This document shows, one piece after another, positions 44,096 to 54,210 of a stretch of DNA of 64,000 nucleotides. Where the stretch lies: assembly GCF_003073045.1 (NCBI RefSeq), contig NC_037599.1, positions 25,396,695 to 25,460,694 of the forward strand. Direction: 5' to 3'. The notes beneath the pieces are model-generated. The model saw nothing but the letters and a program-made list of their open reading frames with translations. It was not told where the DNA came from and ran no database searches. The translations under genes and the position numbers were made by a program. Numbering within the stretch: position 1 is the stretch's first letter; each line of letters opens with the position of its first letter. This DNA comes from Pomacea canaliculata (Eukaryota > Mollusca > Gastropoda > Architaenioglossa > Ampullariidae).

Positions 44096-44339
44096 GGTGG
44101 GGGGTGAGAAGCGGGTTGTACATGCGGGTAGGGGGGCAGGTACCCCCCAGGGTGACCAGGGTACTGTTGGGAGGCAGACTATCACAGATCGTGCCGCCTC
44201 TTGTTGCAAGCGACTGACATGTGCCTTGCAGGTCACACGTGTGATGTTGTACTACTTGCAGGGGCCTGTGTGCAAATGTGAACACCTATGTGTTTGTGTT
44301 TCGCTCGTGCGTGCGCGTGTGTGTGTAAGATAGTTAGAC

Positions 44340-44987
44340 GGGTAAAGTTAACCCCGACGCCACAAACTGAATTGTAGTAAACAACCAAAACACGAGCCAA
44401 GAAATAAATAAAACGACCAGACTGCAGACTGCGTACAGCGCTTTTGACCCCACCCGACCTCTCGACCCCACCCGACCCAGTGGCGCCTACAGACGGCGCC
44501 AGTGTACATCATGAAAGCATCAAGGGCAGGCTCTCCTCGTGTACTATCTTGTCCACACGCTGAGGGGTCTGCCATAACACCGATAAACGGCATCTCGCCA
44601 TTGGCCGCTTGTCACCAACGCCAGCTCGTGGGGCTCCAGGCCGAGATAAAGGCGGGTGGTGTGTTGTCACGGGGAGCTAATAAACACTGCGGCCACTGAT
44701 AGCACCGCGACCAGCGCCGCCAAGGAGGGAGGGAGGCAACTCTGACCGTCAGGCAGGAGGTCGTATCGAAATTGAGATATTTTCTGTGGAACAGACACCT
44801 GACGGGTGGAAAAACCGAGCTGGAAATTCTTGCTTCCTGCTTCTCCACCAGACTCCTACATCCGCCGGCAACTTGTCCTGGACAACATTGTTCCACCGGT
44901 CGCCTCTTGAGTTTGTTTCTCTCGCTGTACCATCACATGTTCTTGTGTTGTGATATCAACCTTTGACCTCCCCCTCTACTAGTAATA
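44340..44987. other. GC-rich sequence, nothing recognised
   Basis: No homologous coding sequence or repeat recognised. Confidence 0.3.
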
Positions 44988-45074
44988 ATGATACTGAAAC
45001 TTCCCAGAGCCCGCTGTCTGCTGATTATTGTGGGTCTGGCATCGCACCGATTGCTTGAGGGCAGCGCAGCGGTG
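44988..45074 (+). CDS. candidate signal-peptide first exon
   Basis: ATG followed by ILKLPRARCLLIIVGLASHR and LLEGSAAV, then donor GTGAGT at 45075. The layout (basic start, hydrophobic CLLIIVGLA core, small-residue cleavage site) is that of a secretory signal peptide, and signal peptides often end near the first intron. No downstream exon could be matched. It could be chance. Confidence 0.4.
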
Positions 45075-45102
45075 GTGAGTGGTCATCAGACTGCAAGTCA
45101 CT

Positions 45103-45432
45103 TGTCGTCAGGTCACTATAGACGATAGATGACTAGTGGTCAGGTCACTACACTATAGTCGATAGGTGACTAGTGGTCAGGTCACTACACTATAGTCGAT
45201 AGATGTCTAGTGGTCAGGTCACTATATAGTCGATAGGTGACTAGTGGTCAGGTCACTACACTATAGACGATAGGTGACTAGTGGTCAGGTCACTACACTA
45301 TAGTCGATAGGTGACTAGAGGTCAGGTCACTACACTAAAGACGATAGGTGACTAGTGGTCAGGTCACTACACTATAGTCGATAGGTGACTAGTGGTCAGG
45401 TCACTATAGCCGATAGGTGACTAGTGGTCAGG
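45103..45432. repeat. ~37-bp minisatellite, ~9 copies
   Basis: Unit GACTAGTGGTCAGGTCACTA with CACTATAGTCGATAGGT. It starts within the intron after the candidate signal-peptide exon. Confidence 0.95.
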
Positions 45433-45612
45433 ACCACCCTGACGGCTACATCAAGCTACAGACCGACAACCACCCTGACCGCTACATCAAGCTATACAGA
45501 CCGACAACCACCCTGACGGCTACATCAAGCTACAGACCGACAACCACCCTGACCGCTACATCAAGCTATAGACCGACAACCACCCTGACCACTACATCAA
45601 GCTCCTGACCAC
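45433..45612. repeat. 36-bp minisatellite, ~5 copies
   Basis: Unit CACCCTGACCGCTACATCAA with GCTATAGACCGACAAC, immediately after the previous array. Confidence 0.95.
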
Positions 45613-46053
45613 ACTACGTGACCGCTGTCACGACCCACGTGCACACAACACGTACAGTCAGACTGGCGTTGGCGCCTGTGTTAAGTGAATGAATACGAGG
45701 CCTAGCCGAGGTCTGGTGACGTCACAGCAGGAAGTGGCAGAGGAAGAAGGAAAATTGTCAGAGAGCTCTGCTCACGTGACGTTAATCTGATTAACAAAGC
45801 GTGGTCCTCTGTGTGTGGCGGGCTGAGCTCCGTGAGGTGTTTATCAGGTGTAAATCACAAACACCTGTCTGACGACCCAGTGGCCGTCTGCTGTTTTGAT
45901 GTATGTGTCCTGTGAGGCTTAAAATAGCTACAGAGTGAACAGAGCCATTGTGTTCACACGAGGTGACCCTGTAATGTAATGTTTAGTTAGTGGAAGGTAA
46001 GTCCTTGGAAACTGCCACAGAGTTACAGGGGGCTGAGTACATGTAGGCCCTGG

Positions 46054-46308
46054 TGACTGAGATCAACTACACAGTGACTGAGATTAAACAATACAGTAAC
46101 TGAGATAACCTACACCGTAACTGAGATAAACTACACAGTGACTGAGATTAAACAATACAGTACCTGAGATTAAACTACACAGTGACTGAGATTAAACAAT
46201 ACAGTACCTGAGATAAACTACACCGTAACTGAGATCAACTACACAGTGACTGAGATCAACTACACAGTGACTGAGATCAACTACACAGTAACTGAGATTA
46301 AACTACGC
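46054..46308. repeat. ~22-bp minisatellite
   Basis: Unit ACTGAGATCAACTACACAGT and variants, about 11 copies. Confidence 0.95.
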
Positions 46309-46309
46309 T

Positions 46310-46558
46310 AGTCATACATATAGCCAGGTGTGTATACTGTAATGATACTAACACTCAGGCGTGTATACTATAATGATACTAATCATACATATAACCAGGT
46401 GTGTTTACCGCTATGATACTCACACTCAGGTGTGTATACTGTAATGATACTAATCATACATATAACCAGGTGGGTTTACCGCTATGATACTAACACTCAG
46501 GTGTGTATACTGTAATGATACTAATCATACATTTAACCAGGTGTGTTTACCGCTATGA
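46310..46558. repeat. ~71-bp minisatellite, 3-4 copies
   Basis: Unit includes ACCAGGTGTGTTTACCGCTA and CTCAGGTGTGTATACTGTAA. Confidence 0.92.
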
Positions 46559-47454
46559 CGTGTGTACGGGGACTCAGCCCTCCACCCACAGGGCGTGGCC
46601 AATGTTGCTCAACTAATTCTGTGGGCGACTGTGTGGCTGCAGGTGGTAATCAACAGGTGTGCGATTAGTGGACACTGGCTAATCGGCCTGCACACGTAGA
46701 GTAGCAGGTGTGCGACAGGTGACAGCGTGGGAGAAGGGGCGACTCTATCAACAAGTCCGCTCGCTGACGTGTCCCCACGTTGTGCGCATGCGCCTCGCCG
46801 GCCAGTGTTTTGCTCTGTGATGTCTACGGGAGCATCCTACCCCTGCAGTCAGCTTGTCTCCAAGGTTTCCATGGCGTGGCGGTCAGTCTGTGTGCTGCAA
46901 GCTGCGGTGGAAGAGGCTGAAGGCAGGGTTGGTCCAGAAGTTCCACAAACAGGTTGATGCCTTGTGCCACGTGACCTTTTCTAGTCAACAGCAGAGCATC
47001 GCTGAGAAACTTGTCCGCCTGCTGCTTCTTGCAACACCCGCCAGCCGGGGTTTGTACACCCGGAACACCTTGCAACTGATGTGCTGGAGTCTCTGCACTA
47101 CAGGGTTGTCATGGCGACTGACTGGCCAGCGGGTGTGGGTACCGGAAACTACGGGGACGCCATGACGGCAACGTCCTCAAACTTTCTCTCTCTCTCTGGT
47201 TACAGAAGGTTATTCTCTAGCTAAAGACAGTTAGACAGATGAACTCGGTAAAAACCAAAATATTTCATTTATATTATACACACAAGAATGTAAGGTCATG
47301 TTTCCTGGGCGCTGATTGGTTGATCTGTGACCTTCTTGGCCCATATGCAAATGAGCCAGCCTCGTTTCAACTATGGGTTACAGAATTCATTGTATGAGTA
47401 TACAGTTGAAATGGAGGTGTGTGTATGAAATGATGAGGAGAGCGACGTCTGAGT
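46559..47454. other. unique GC-rich sequence
   Basis: No family recognised. A minus-strand frame at 46824-47075 (KQQADKFLSDALLLTRKGHV, NLFVELLDQPCL) has a protein-like look but no matched splice sites. I do not call it a gene. Confidence 0.3.
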
Positions 47455-48065
47455 AGAAAACAAGTGAAATGAGTCTCTCTCTGTGACTGTGGGATGCTCT
47501 CTGTACTTACACACTGTAGATGTAGATGTAGATGTAGATGTAGAGAATGTAGAATACAAGTGAAATAAGTCTCTCTCTGTGACTGTGGGATGCTCTCTGT
47601 ACTTACAAACTGTAGATGTAGATGTAGATCGAGAATGTAGAATACAAGTGAAATGAGTCTCTCTCTCTGTGGCTATGGGATGCTCTCTGTACTTACACAC
47701 TGTAGATGTAGATGTAGATGTAGATGTAGAGAATGTAGAATACAAGTGAAATAAGTCTCTCTCTGTGACTGTGGGATGCTCTCTGTACTTACAAACTGTA
47801 GATGTAGATGTAGAGAATGTAGAAAACAAGTGAAATGAGTCTTCCTTTCTGTGGCTGTGGGATGCTCTCTGTACTTACAAACTGTAGATGTAGATGTAGA
47901 TGTAGAGAATGTAGAATACAAGTGAAATAAGTCTCTCTCTGTGGCTGTGGGATGCTCTCTGTACTTACACACTGTAGATGTAGATGTAGATGTAGATGTA
48001 GAGAATGTAGAATACAAGTGAAATGAGTCTCTCTCTGTGACTGTGGGACGCTCTCTGTACTTACA
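47455..48065. repeat. ~92-bp minisatellite, 7 copies, alternating variants
   Basis: Copies begin at about 47461, 47547, 47645, 47741, 47827, 47919 and 48015 with AAGTGAAATGAG or AAGTGAAATAAG in strict alternation. Length differs through an inner (TAGATG)n run. The frames YREHPTVTERDLFHLYSTFS on the minus strand are read-through. Confidence 0.96.
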
Positions 48066-48234
48066 GGGAATACACTGTATACGTACAGAATGTAATGTAC
48101 AGCTACAGAATGCATTCTATACTTACACAATGGAATTTTATAACTATACAATACATTATACACGTATAGAATGAATTTATAGGTGTAGACTCCATTGATG
48201 AATGAATTCTGTGCTTATACAATGTATTTATAAT

Positions 48235-49295
48235 TTATACTTATAGTGTATCCTATCGCTGTCAAGTTCATTCCCTACTTATACAATGTATTTATAATTT
48301 ACACTTACAGTGTATCCTATCGCTGTCAAGTTCATTCCCTACTTATACAATGTATTTATAATTTACACTTACAGTGTATCCTATCGCTGTCAAGTTCATT
48401 CCCTACTTATACAATGTATTTATAATTTATACTTACAGTGTATTCTATCGCTGTCAAGTTCATTCCCTACTTATACAATGTATTTATAATTTACACTTAC
48501 AGTGTATCCTATCGCTGTCAAGTTCATTCCCTACTTATACAATGTATTTATAATTTATATTACAGTGTATTCTATCGCTGTCAAGTTCATTCCCTACTTA
48601 TACAATGTATTTATAATTACACTTACAGTGTATTCTATCGCTGTCAAGTTCATTCCCTACTTATACAATGTATTTATAATTTATATTACAGTGTATTCTA
48701 TCGCTGTCAAGTTCATTCCCTACTTATACAATGTATTTATAATTTATATTACAGTGTATTCTATCGCTGTCAAGTTCATTCCCTACTTATACAATGTATT
48801 TATAATTTATACTTACAGTGTATTCTATCGCTGTCAAGTTCATTCCCCTATTATACAATGTATTATATAATATTATACTTACAGTGTATTCCTATCGCTG
48901 TCAAGTTCATTCCCTACTCTATACAATGTTATTTATATTTACACTTACAGTGTCATTCTATCGCTGTCAAGTTCATTCCTACTTATACAATGTTTTATAA
49001 TTTATATTACAGCATCCTATCGCTGTCAAGTTCATCCTACTTATACATGTATTTTAATTTATACTTACAGTGTATTCTATCGCTGGTCAAGTTCATTCCC
49101 TACTTATACAATGTCTTTATAATTTATATTACAGTGTATTCTATTTCTGTCAAGTTCATACCCTTTTATACCAATGTATTTATTTTTACTTAAATTCTAT
49201 CGCTTCGACAGTTCATCCCTACTGTATACAATGTTTTTATAATTTATACTTACAGTGTATTCTATCGCTGTCAAGTTCATTCCCTACCTACAGAC
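48235..49295. repeat. 64-bp minisatellite, ~16 copies
   Basis: Unit TGTATCCTATCGCTGTCAAG, TTCATTCCCTACTTATACAA, TGTATTTATAATTTACACTT, ACAG. Copies are tidy to about 48840 and then carry many one-base indels. The 251-codon plus frame here is read-through. Confidence 0.97.
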
Positions 49296-49436
49296 CTGAA
49301 TTGTGTAAGTATAGACTACATTATGTAGGTACACAATGGTGTAGCTGTTTATCAATTCTATAAACATCAAAGCATGGTGTAGCTCGGCGCCCATACGAAA
49401 CAAGTGTACTGGTGCAGCATAGTCTACAAACGGGTA

Positions 49437-49581
49437 TCAGCACCCCGAGTACTGGCAACTGTATCCTGGAAACAAGGATAATCCTCCTGGCACTTGGAGA
49501 CAATAGCCTGGATACGGCAGACAATCCTTGAAGAAGGGGAGGCAATATCCTGGGTAGAACATGAAGACGGCCGGTGACACC
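49437..49581 (-). CDS. candidate terminal exon of a PGYC-repeat protein
   Basis: Acceptor GACTTTGCAG, then VSPAVFMFYPGYCLPFFKDC, LPYPGYCLQVPGGLSLFPGY, SCQYSGC and stop. Three ~14-residue repeats start with PGYC/PGYS, echoed as 42-bp repeats in the DNA. The Cys/Tyr/Pro/Gly make-up would suit a small secreted or matrix protein. No start exon is found and no family recognised. Confidence 0.35.
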
Positions 49582-49599
49582 CTGCAAAGTCTTACGGGT

Positions 49600-51080
49600 G
49601 GTGTGTGTGTGGGGGAGGGACAGGTAACACCCGTGCAGTAGCCTCGTCCTTGGTGGCTGGATGGAGGGAGAGATCCACCTGGGTCCTGATCCGCTTGACT
49701 GCGTCAGTCTGTAGCACAGGTGCCAACAGATGACAGTTCAAAGCGCTTACACCCGACCTTTCGTGTTTGAACCTGTCTCTGACCTCTGCCACCTCCCGTC
49801 TTCTCTCAATCCCTCAACAACGCAATCAAAGCAGGTGATCACTCGATATCTGTGTAGAACACAAGCCGTTAAGCCATGCATCTCCCCACACCAGCCCTTG
49901 CTGGATGGCTGGCTGGCTGGCCATGTCTCTGTCTCCCACTTTTTCACCATATGTTACTCTGCGCGTCTGCTTGTATTCCCGTTTGTCTTGTGTTTTATTC
50001 GCGTATTTGTCTGTGCGTTTTCCGACTTGTTCCTGGCGGTTCGTGTCTACTCTTCCTTCAGTCGCTTTCGTCGTAGGGTTGGGGTGCATGAGGGTGAGCA
50101 GTGGATGAACAGTGGATGAACAGAGGGAGTGAGCAGTGGATGAACAGAGAGTGAGCAGTGGATGAACAGAGGTGTGATTGAACAAGGGTGAGCAGTAGAT
50201 GAACAGAGGGTGAGCAGTGGATGAACAGGGGGAGCAGTGAGTGCGTAACACCGCGTGTAATCACACAACTCACATGACATCACAAAACACCACACATTTA
50301 CATTTTATCACAAAATATTCTCACTAGATCACACATAATGTGACGAGTTATCATAGAGAATTCTCTCTCCATAGCACGAGACAAATTACAAATATTTTCA
50401 CGGGGAAACACGACAGTCACGAGACTCACACAAGCTTCCTACACGGGATGAACGTCACCGCAAGTCTTGTAGGACAAACATCCATGTTAGTTAGCTCATT
50501 CCTTGCTACTCCTAGCATCCTGTTATTACAAAATAATCTCACGTCACACACAAATATGTCGATAGTCGGACAGGACACGTGTGCACGTTGCTAGACGATG
50601 TCACGTGTTACGTGACACACAAATGGCAGCAATCGGACAGGACACGTCACTAGACGATGTCACGTCACAGACCACTATGTCTGATTTTCACTTTTTGTTC
50701 TATTTCATTACTGTTGATTGAAGCCCTCCAGTCCGAAGTCTCCAGCTCGAGGATTGTAGAGTCCTGTGACCTCAGGTACAGGCGGAGACTGAGGTGTGTG
50801 GACCGCCAGGGCTTGTAGCAGGCTTTGTTATCACCCATCGCTACAATCATCGCCCTCCATCACATTATCTTCATTGTTTCACGTCAAGTACAAGATGGTT
50901 GTGGACCTGTCACTGGCAGACTAACATCTTTATCTCACGAAAGGCGCTGGCGAGACTCGTGACATGCCAACAATCAGCTGAAGGTTGTTGCTGTTGCAGT
51001 TGTCCCTCACCAGCGCCACCTCAGCACGTGTGTCGGGTACACGGGGTGGATTCGTGCTCCTCACAGCACCAACTTTCCTC
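49600..51080. other. GC-rich sequence with short tandem repeats
   Basis: Contains a 22-24 bp minisatellite at 50095-50235 (AGTGGATGAACAGAG unit). Otherwise nothing is recognised. A CTCF-like CAGCGCCACCT is at 51011. Confidence 0.4.
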
Positions 51081-51082
51081 AC

Positions 51083-51217
51083 TTGCACATAGGGGTAGGA
51101 GGGGGGGGTGATGATGAGGGTGGGGGTGGACTTTCCTCGTGAAGATGGTTCACCGACCGAAGCTACAGACGGCGAGGAGAGGAAGTCCAGCCCCGTGTCC
51201 TTATCGCCGCCCTCCAT
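51083..51217 (-). CDS. candidate first coding exon
   Basis: ATG is the first in frame after an upstream TAA, then MEGGDKDTGLDFLSSPSVAS and KSTPTLIITPPSYPYVQ, with a strong donor GTGAGG after 51083 (phase 0). The Ser/Pro-rich acidic start looks like the N-terminus of a nuclear regulatory protein, but no family is recognised and no exon 2 is found. Confidence 0.4.
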
Positions 51218-51289
51218 TTGCGGTATTTTTTAATTAGATGCGCTCATGTCTTCAAACTTCTTTTTTCACTTACTTTCCCTTCAAGGTGT

Positions 51290-51690
51290 GTTGCTTTATC
51301 CCACTCTCGCACGTGAGCAGTGGGGGGGTGGGATGGTGCCAGACTGGCAGGGGAGGGGGTGTGGAGCCGACTTGTCCTGTTGCTGGCTGATGTAGCAACA
51401 CACCTGGCGCGGAGTGTGTGGAGGTATTGAAGGCAAAGCTCGCAGGGCCAGACAGCCTGGCGCCGCTAGTCTCAAGTGTTAGCGTGGCCGCCGCACACCT
51501 GTGAGTCCTCCCACCCGCCCCTCCACCTCCCCGCACGCCCCTGGCTCCGCCCCTTCTTGCACCTCCGACCCGCCTACCGCCGCAGCCAGGCTCCGCCCAG
51601 GGGTCCCTCGCTCGTGTCCCGAGGTGCAAGTCTCGGCGGCTGTGATTGGCCAGCCGGGTGCATCCTCGGCCAGGAGCGGGTGGCGATGGT
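51290..51690. promoter_or_regulatory. CpG-rich candidate two-way promoter
   Basis: GC-rich block between the minus-strand candidate exon (51217) and a plus-strand ATG|GTAAGT donor near 51686. It includes an NF-Y type GATTGG (CCAATC) at 51644-51649. Long frames across it on both strands are a by-product of the base composition. Confidence 0.3.
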
Positions 51691-51759
51691 AAGTAATAGT
51701 TGTCACGGCGGGTGGACTTGCCAGGACACTGCTGGCTGTGGACACTCGCCACTCACCTC

Positions 51760-53290
51760 CAATATTGTCACGTGTTCATCCCACCAACCTCCGCAACAGT
51801 AAAACATCATCAATCACGGACGAGGTTTTCACAGAATATTTGCAACATGAGATAATTTCGATGTCTGTCCTCAAGATGAGCAGTCCTCTACGGGTGGCTC
51901 AGCAAGGAGAGGTAGGGGAGAGGCTGGCCGTCACACCCATCGAGATGTTCTCTGAAGTGAAATGTCTTTCTTCTGCTTTTGGTCAGAGGTGATGACAATA
52001 ACCCGCGGCCCTCCCAGTTATAAACAGATGCATTGACATCCGTTGTAGCCACAGTTGCCTCAGTCAAGACCCTCACGAAGATGATTGCTGTCAGCCTGTG
52101 TAATCACCGTGTGCTCGTCCTGAGTACTCGTATACTCATCTATACTCATCCATACTCATCCATACTCATCTCTATCATCTATACTCTTGTATAGTGGACG
52201 AGGCAGTGTGGGGGAGGATGTCTTATTGACGATGCTGACAGCGAGGACATTTGTAGAAGTGTTGATACTCCAGTACCCCAGTGTCCACCCGTCAACTGAC
52301 CACAGCCCAACAAGCTGTCACATCTTCCTACAAGTCCAGTCACCTCATTGCGGACTCCAAACATGTATTTTCGTTGATAATAATTATCTTTGCCTCTTGC
52401 ATACATTAAAAACCGACGGTTGTTACATTCAGGCGATGAATGTTGTTTGTGGTGTTGGTGGCGGACGTTGGTGGACTAGCCATACACCCGACACACGAGG
52501 ACAGAGCGGCTTTGACAGCTAGACGGAGAGGATCAGAGCCCGACCCTGGCCACCCGACTGACAGAAATACACGGAACTTAATTGGTGAACAGCAATCTTC
52601 CAAGTGTGTAGGAAACATCTGTCTTATTGCCATTTACAACAAAGTTTTATACGTCAGACATCGACAATCAGGGTAGGACTGTGATGATACCAGTAAATAC
52701 CCGAAAACTGAAAACATGTCAACTGCCAGATGAAGTAAGGGTTCCACATTCCACTCAGTGTTCCAAGAGGTGAATTCGTCACAGAGGAGACAGCAATCAT
52801 GTCGCTCAGCTTAAGAACGGGTGGGAGGCTGGGAGGGTAGAGGGGCTGGGGGAGGGAATACCCCCACCCCTCCTGCACCCCCTTCTCTGTGTGTAGATGC
52901 GTGGACTTGCCACTGGCGCCGCCTGGTGAACGAACATGCTATGGAAGACAGAAGAGATGGAAGAAGAGGAAGCAAGGATGTGACTGTCTCCTAACTTCGC
53001 GAGAAATTAATTCCACCGTTGAGATGACATGACATGACATGACACGACTTGACTTGCTCACACAGCACTCAGGATGGCAATCAACCTCCGTGCAGCTAAT
53101 GACAACTGACATAAAACAGATTTCTTCCCGCTAAAACAGTTTTAATGGTGGTGATGTGTATTATTGGTGATGTCACACGGTTCGCCCCACCTGTTACATC
53201 ACACATGTTACATCACACACCAATTATTGTTTGGGAAAAACAGTCAGCTTGCTCAGTGGGTGGCAGTCATGAAAAATAGTTTAAAACAGT
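51760..53290. other. no gene recognised
   Basis: Includes an 11-bp (CTATACTCATC)n repeat at 52118-52190 and a (GACAT)n run near 53025. Confidence 0.35.
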
Positions 53291-53299
53291 CTTGACAGT

Positions 53300-53830
53300 T
53301 TTAAAAATTATGGAAAATATTTTACAACAACCGACAGTCTTGTTGTCTCACAAAACTACAGAAATATTTTACAGTCACAGACAGTCTTGTTGTGTCACAA
53401 AACTACAGAAATATTTTACAATCACCGACAGTCTTGTTGTGTCACAAAACTACAGAAATATTTTACAGTCACAGACAGTCTTGTTAGTCTCACAAAACTA
53501 CAGAAATATTTTACAGTCACAGACAGTCTTGTTGTGTCACAAAACTACAGAAATATTTTACAACAACCGACAGTCTTGTTGTGTCACAAAGCTACAGAAA
53601 TATTTTACAGTCACAGACAGTCTTGTTGTGTCACAAAACTCTTGAAATATTTTACAATCACCGACAGTCTTGTTAGTCTCACAAAACTCTTGAAATATTT
53701 TACAACAACCGACAGTCTTGTTGTGTCACAAAACTACAGAAATATTTTACAGTCACAGACAGTCTTGTTGTGTCACAAAACTACAGAAATATTTTACAAT
53801 CACCGACAGTCTTGTTGTCTAAGAAATTAG
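53300..53830. repeat. 47-bp minisatellite, ~11 copies
   Basis: Unit ACAGTCTTGTTGTGTCACAA, AACTACAGAAATATTTTACA, ATCACCG. Frames of up to 147 codons here are repeat translations. Confidence 0.97.
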
Positions 53831-54077
53831 TCGGAGAATGGTTGACAAGAACAGTCTTGACAGTTTGAACAAAATAGTTTCCAACAACAGATGGTTGTGA
53901 TGGTCTCTGGTGTGGCAGTGAGGGAAAATAGTTTGTAATCACAGTCTTGTGGCGAGTTGTTATTGTCAGACACTCAAAGGTCAGGTCAGGTCAAACTGGG
54001 CAAAGTCCTCAAAGTCCACATTAGCATCTTTATGTTTGTTGTTGACGATAATGTCATCCGAGCTCTCGACTGTGCGT

Positions 54078-54210
54078 GTACAAACATAAACAGCTGTGGA
54101 TATGTGTGTACAAACATAAACAGCTGTGGATGTGTGTGTACAAACACAAACTGTGGATGTGTGTACAAACATAAACTGTGGATGTGTGTACAAACATAAA
54201 CTGTGGATGT
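54078..54210. repeat. ~26-30 bp minisatellite, 5 copies
   Basis: Unit GTACAAACATAAACAGCTGT with GGATGTGTGT. Confidence 0.93.

Noticed and set aside
43720-44333. Cys/Val-rich plus frames and His/Thr-rich minus frames of 130-165 codons
   Set aside because: They result from a (TGTGTGTGTGGT)n array; all frames are open because the repeat lacks stop codons.
46824-47075. Minus-strand frame with KQQADKFLSDALLLTRKGHV
   Set aside because: It looks protein-like, but no splice partners, no recognised domain, and an open plus-strand frame across the same DNA make it too weak to call.
48438-49193. 251-codon open frame
   Set aside because: It is a translation of the 64-bp tandem repeat and is open in more than one frame.
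51270-51752. 160-codon minus-strand frame
   Set aside because: GC-rich composition leaves few stops; both strands are open and no domain is recognised.
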